A stretch of DNA of 64,000 nt from positions 24,358,863 to 24,422,862 of the forward strand of contig CM041115.1 in the NCBI GenBank assembly GCA_023079485.1. Reading direction: 5' to 3'. This document shows positions 58,485-64,000 of the stretch, in pieces. The position numbers and the translations under genes were made by a program. How positions within the stretch are numbered: the stretch's first letter is position 1; each line of letters begins with the position of its first letter. The stretch is from Archilochus colubris (Eukaryota; Chordata; Aves; Apodiformes; Trochilidae). The notes under the pieces were generated by a model that saw only the letters and a list, made by a program, of their open reading frames with translations, was not told where the DNA came from and did not search any database.

Positions 58485-59800
58485 ACCATGTTCAAAAATG
58501 GCAAAGACAATGACCCAGGGAACTAGAGGCCAGTCAGACTCACCTCTGTGCCTGGCAAGATCATTTGAAATCTTTGCTAAGGCACATGGAAAATGTTGAG
58601 GTGGCTGGTGACAGCCAACATGGCTTCACCAAGGGCAAATCATGCCTGAACAAATTTTGGTGGCTTTTCATGATGGGGTCAGAGTGCTGTTGGATAAGAG
58701 AAGAAAAAATTATGCCATCTACCTGGACTTGTGCAAAGCTACTTGTGCAAAAGATACGAATTTGATGGATGGACCACTTGGTGGATAAGGAACTGGCTGG
58801 CTGGTCACACTCAAAGAGTAGTGGTTGATGACCAAATGGAGATCAGTTAGGAGTGGTGTTCCTCAGTGGTGGGTACTTGGATGACCACTGCTTAACATCT
58901 TTGCCAGTCACATACACAGTGGGATGGAGGGCACCCTCAGCAAGTCTGCAGAGGACCCCAAGCTGTGTGGTGTGGTGTGGTGGGCATGCTGGAGCACAGA
59001 TGCCGTCCAGACAGACCTTGAGAAGCTTGAGAGGTGGGCTCATGCTAACTCCATGTCAATAAGGTCAAGTGCAAGGTCCTGCACCTAGGTCAGAGCAATC
59101 CCAAGCACAATTACAGGCTGGGTGCTGAATGGGCTGACAAGAGCCTTGAGGAAAAGGACTTGGGGGTACAGGTTGATGAGAAGCTCTCTATGAGCCAGGA
59201 AGGTGCACTTGCAGCCCAAAAAGCCAACTGTATCCTGACCTGCACCAAAAGAAGTGTGGTCATCAGGCCAAGGGAGGTGATTCTCTCTCTCTACTCCGCT
59301 CTCATGAAGCCCCACCTGGAGTACTGTTTCTAGTTCTGGAGCGAGTGCTGTTGGAGCGAATCCTGAGGAGAGGCACAAGGATGATCAGAGGGCTGATGCA
59401 CCTCTTCTGTGAAGACAGGCTGAGAGAGTTGGGGTTGTTCAGCCTGGAGAAGGCTCTGGGGAGACCTTATAGCAGCCTTCCAGTAGCCAATGGGGCCTAC
59501 AGGAAAGCTGGGGAATGACTTGCAAGGGCATGTAGTGATAGGACAAGGGGTAATGGCTTTAAATGGGAAGAAGGTAGATTAAGGTTAAACATTAAGAAGA
59601 AATTCTTTAGTGTGAGGGTGGTCACACTAGCACAAGTTGCCCAGGGAAGTTGTGGGTGGCCCTTCTCTTAAGTGTTCAAGGCCAGGTTGGATGGGGCTTG
59701 GAGTAATCTGGTCCAGTGGGAGGAGTTCCTGATAATGCAGGGGAGTTGGAACTAGATCATCCTTAATGTCCCTTCCAACCACTCTGTATTTCTATGATTT
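58485..59800 (+). mobile_element. CR1 LINE, long 5'-truncated copy
   Basis: Plus-strand readings follow CR1 RT order: a FKNGKDNDPGN-like start, DSQHGFTKGKSCLNKF, then KCKVLHLGQSNPKHNYRLG-type and [17 protein letters not shown] segments in several frames. It ends with CCACTCTGTATTTCTATGAT. Frameshifts and stops show it is old. Confidence 0.94.
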
Positions 59801-60239
59801 TTTTCAACATCAGCGTATTTATGAAGAGTGAAGGGCATTACATTGAACCTCCATTATCAAAGAGCAATTATCACACACAGAAATACTAGAAAAACAAGTA
59901 AGTTTCTACAGGATGCATTTGTTGGCAAATTGATGAAATTGAACGGCAAAGAAGATATGACACATTTTTTTACTTGATAAAGCAGGATTTAAAGATGAAT
60001 AGCTGCTTTCTATTTAAAAAAATTATCAGATCAGCCAAAAAGAATATACTTCAAAGTACATAAGTACTTTTACAAAAATTACATGCATCACTGCAGCCTT
60101 TGTGCCAGTTTTTTTCTTCCAATAGAAAGAAAAAAACAGCTCCCTGCCCTTGAAAACAGTATAACTTTTTTAGCTTCTTAAATTTTTGTGAGAATATGTG
60201 GCTATGTAAGTTGTCTCCTTCACTTCTTAAAGTCACAAA

Positions 60240-61525
60240 TCAGTCAGGCGGGACTTGCCCTTAGTGGAGCTGTGTTGGCTGTCACCAATCACCCCTTTGT
60301 TATCTGCTTGCCTTAGCAGAGCCTTCAGGAGGATCTGCTCCGTGATTTTGCCAGGCACAGCAGTGAGACTGACTGGTCTGTAGTTCCCTTTCCATTTTTG
60401 GTCTGTAGTTTTTTTCCATTTTTGAAAATGGGGGTTATGTGTCCCCTTTTCCAGTCAACAGGAACTGCCATGACTTTTCAAATATTATGGACAGTGGCTT
60501 TGCAACTTTATCTGCCAGTTCTTTCAGGAGCCATGGGTGAATCCCATCAGGTCCCATGGACTTGTTCACCTTCAGGTTCTCTAGGTGGTCTCAAACCTGC
60601 TCTTCATCTACAGTGGGGGATTTTCCTTTCCTTGGTCCCTGCTTTCATGTTCTCTAACATAGAGGGTGTGACCAGAGTCCTTGCAGGTAAAGACGGAGGC
60701 AAAGTAGTCAATTCAGTACCTCGGCCTTCTCCACATCTTGGGTGAGCAGCTCTCCTGTTTCTTCTGGAGAGGGTCCACATTTTCCCCAGTCTTCCTCTTA
60801 TCATTGATGTACCTATAGGAATTTTTCTTGTTGCCCTCAACCCGTCTTGCCAGACCCCAATTTTCTCTGTGCTTTTGCTTTCCTAACCTGATCTCTTGCT
60901 TCTCTGACTACTTCTCTATACTTCTCCCAGAATATCTGTCCTTGCTTTCATCCTCTGTAAACTTAGAGAGTTAGAGACTCTGTAAACTTAGTTTAGAGAG
61001 CATGTCCAGGACTTCCTTTCTCATCCATGCAGGCCTCCAGGCACTCCTGCTGCCTTCCTCTTCACTGGGACACACTGGTCTTGGGCACGCAGGAGGTGAT
61101 CCTTGAAAATGGACCAGCTTTCCTCAGCTCTCTTCCCGTCCAGGGCTTAGTCCCATTCTTCCTACTCAGCAGATCTTTGAAGAGACTGAAGAGACTTTTA
61201 AAATCAAGCACTGTAAGCTTACTTCACACTTTCCTTACTGCCCTAAGTGTCTGGCATTCAAGTGTCATGGTCACTGCAAATGAGTCGCCTATCAAGTTTT
61301 ACATTGCTCACCAGCCCATCTCAGTTTCTGAGAACAAGGCCTAGGCAAAGCTCATTTTCTGGCTGGTTTTCATCAGTGCACTCAAGGAACTTCCTGGAGT
61401 TCTGATGCTTTGCTGTGTTGCCTGTCTAGCACATGCCAGGGTAGCTAAAGTCCCCCATGAGGACCACAGCTTTCAAGTGTGAAGCAGCTCCTATCTGTCT
61501 AAAGAGGGCCTTAATCACTTTATCA
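60240..61525 (-). mobile_element. CR1 LINE, internal endonuclease-to-RT piece lacking both ends
   Basis: Minus-strand readings include MGDFSYP of the endonuclease (near 61450), the connecting region, DVEKAEVLN-like and [13 protein letters not shown] segments (60540-60720), FKNGKK (near 60420) and STKGKSR near 60250. It stops in the middle of the RT with no 3' region or tail. It lies tail-to-tail with the copy at 58485-59800. Confidence 0.9.
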
Positions 61526-64000
61526 TCCTGGTTGGGATGAAAGAATTACTGCCTTTTTAGTTGAGTCTGTTTCCAAGCATGAGGGGAAAAAAAGAGTAAG
61601 TTGGACTTTTTAATTTACTCTCTAAAATCAGATTTCCCTTTAAAACACACATGCTACCACTTCTTAACCTTCTTATCCTCTTCTGAAGGTAATTCAGCTC
61701 CTAAGTGTAATTTGTCTTCTAAAATAGAACTAGACTTACAGTTTACTCACATTTTGCTACATCTTGTCTTCCCATAGTGATGAACAAATGCTGTCCTTAT
61801 GCACTGCTCTTAAACCTCTTAGCAACAATCACTTAGTAAAAAAAAAAAATTATTGCATAGCCTCTTCTACTCAAATATCATTGAAATAATAAATAGTCTC
61901 AACATGACCACTGCTACCCCTGAATTTGAATAATGAATATTTTAAGAGCACAGCAAGAAAGTGTGTATTAATGCACAGACTGCCTAATTTACAGCCTGTG
62001 CAATGCATTTGTAGCTGAAGGGGTGTATCCTGCTGAACAACCTTCAGATGGAACAAAGAGCAATGAGCACATTAGCTTCCACACTTGTTTTGCACCTGCT
62101 GCTAAATCCAGGAGAGCTAAGAAAAGCATGTAATTTGATATTGAGTCCTACAAATTCTGCACAGATGTGTGTAAAACACACAGCACATCCCAAGTATTAC
62201 ACACACAACCCAGAGCTAGGTCAACTCATGTATGACACAAAGCAGATCTGCTAAAGGAATGAACATACCCAGAACCTTGCTCGAGAATGCGGTACACTCA
62301 CACAACCACTCTCTCAAAGTTCTATTTTGACACAACCAATCCAGTCTGATCTGCAAGGCAGTCTATAAAACAACACAGTAAGAAAATAGCAATATTTTCC
62401 AGCGAGCCTCATATGTCAGTTTCCTGGGTGGTCTACTGTCAGTTATTACACATCAAGGCTTGCTTTTTCAAAGGCTTGAGTAAGAAGCCAAGTAATTCTT
62501 TACTATGTGGGAACATTACACAGGGTCTGTCTTTCTTCAGTAACATTTCTCTTCTTGTAATCAGCTCTCTTTTTAAAAAATGAGAAGTCAGAAAAACAAT
62601 AAACAAAAAAGTTTAGGCTTGTACTAGGAAGAAGAATGCAAACTTCTTCATAATCCCCAGAACTAAAAGCTTACCTTCTACACTACTTGAGCATTTTGTA
62701 GTTTTCAGTTGTACATCCTGTTAAAGACACTCACTGATCACTCATGTGAGAGCTAAAAATTGAATATTGATACAAATGAAACCCAGAAATATATTAACTG
62801 TACATTTATGATAACATGTATATATAACATATATATATAATATATATTATAAACAGTTATTAGATTACTTTTTATCCCACATTCATTTACTTTTTCACAT
62901 GGGCAAAAATAGCGACTCTGGAAAAAGTAAATTATTTCTTCTTTTGAAAGGAATCAAAACATGTTCATTCTAACTGGTAAGGGCAGAAAGGAATAGCTCT
63001 AAGCAAATGGCTTTTTGCAGCAGCAGCTCTAATTTGACAACATTCCTGTTGAAGTTACAGATCTGAGACTCTGGCACAGGCTCTGTATAAACTCTCAGCA
63101 ACAAAAGGAAGTGTGATTGACACAACTTCATGTTCTAGCACAATGTCATGTGTTGCTCCTAGAACTTAGTCTTCCCTCTTGCAGAATATTTGAAGGCATG
63201 TTTTTCACTTCATATGACAAAATGCCTTCCCTAAAATTTTATTCCTAGAAATTCTTAATTTCACTGATACTTCTGCAAGTGTTGACCTCCAACATGCAGT
63301 TAGTTACATCTTCAAGGCAACTCTGATGGAACAGTTGGCTTCAGCTGAATGTAACTTGTCTGAAAAGGCAAGTTTTATGTATTAGTAGCTGGAATGAAAA
63401 ACTTGACTGGACAAAGGCCTGAGCAATTTTCAGAGAAGTCAATGTTGTCCTTGCTTAGAGCAGGAATTTTGACTACACGACCTGCCAGGATCCTCTCCAA
63501 TATGGATGACTGCCTCATATTGCCCTCTTCATATTCATAGGAACTTAAAAGTATAAACCAGGAATTGAACATTTTAACCAAGTTCTTGGATGTAGTTCAA
63601 TTCAACACATTCCTGTACCTAGGAAAGTTGAGGAACTTGAAAAATGCACTCAGAAGCCTACACAATAAAATATAAGCAAAAACTGGGATTCTTCTCGTGC
63701 CTCTTTAGTGAATTACTTCAAAATATTTACAATGAATTCTCATTTTATTTCATTGCTTTCATTCTATACACTAAATTTGCAATTAACAACATTTAAAAAT
63801 AAAACCCAAGTTCACTTTACTTTCAACACTTATACACTGACAATACATGAATTTCAGATTAATAGTAGACACGCAAATGATTTAAAGTCAGAACTTATGA
63901 ACAGCAATTCATTTTGTCATTAGTACTTTCCATAAGTGGTAACACTATACAATGGTTAATTATTAAAATGCACATCAATTTACAATATTCACAAAGATAG
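61526..64000. other. Upstream intergenic DNA, no gene seen
   Basis: AT-rich unique sequence with one short TA repeat. Only short ORFs lacking coding character. The window ends without reaching a neighbouring gene. Confidence 0.6.
62815..62852. repeat. (TA)n-rich tract
   Basis: Short imperfect TATATA repeat in upstream intergenic DNA. Confidence 0.8.

Noticed and set aside
1..64000. CRISPR array, tRNA, rRNA or bacterial operon
   Set aside because: Regular repeats here are microsatellites without spacers. I saw no convincing tRNA cloverleaf or rRNA segment, and the content is vertebrate.

Overview
The window is vertebrate nuclear DNA, almost certainly from a bird. It is full of 5'-truncated CR1 LINE retrotransposons, several ending in the CR1-type 3' tail built on ATTCTATG, and it holds one avian-type endogenous retrovirus fragment. 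The species cannot be told from the sequence.

The only protein gene I can establish is WDR36 (the UTP21 homologue of the small-subunit processome), on the minus strand. All 23 coding exons can be placed, from the ATG at 53808 to the stop at 22489. Every intron is GT-AG, all reading phases join, and the exons add up to 2,673 bp, or 890 codons plus stop. The gene has a CpG-rich, TATA-less-looking promoter around 53.8-54.06 kb and a first canonical poly(A) signal at 22079-22074.

Layout. 1-22.0 kb: intergenic DNA downstream of WDR36, with CR1 copies at about 6.05, 11.0, 11.9 and 18.7 kb and two very long homopurine/homopyrimidine pentanucleotide arrays (0.76-1.28 kb and 7.44-7.84 kb). 22.1-53.8 kb: WDR36. 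Introns 16 and 17 are a transposon nest: an endogenous retroviral LTR plus partial gag with telomere-like repeats, a CR1 split by another CR1, and a fairly young CR1 with a long open reverse transcriptase frame. 53.1-56.1 kb: a broad CpG-rich region interrupted by T-rich and GT-rich tracts. It has a G-rich decamer array about 30 bp inside intron 1, a TATA-like box facing away from WDR36 and a small plus-strand ORF with a signal-peptide-like start. 56.1-64 kb: upstream intergenic DNA with two large CR1 pieces in opposite orientation.

I did not find a convincing novel biological system. The items most worth a second look are the repeat-rich, possibly bidirectional WDR36 promoter, the motif-switching GGAAA/AAAAG array, the LTR ending in telomeric repeats, and three unexplained minus-strand ORFs (8.6, 20.7 and 24.2 kb). 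WDR36 was identified by comparing the translated exons with my memory of the vertebrate protein, not by a database search.
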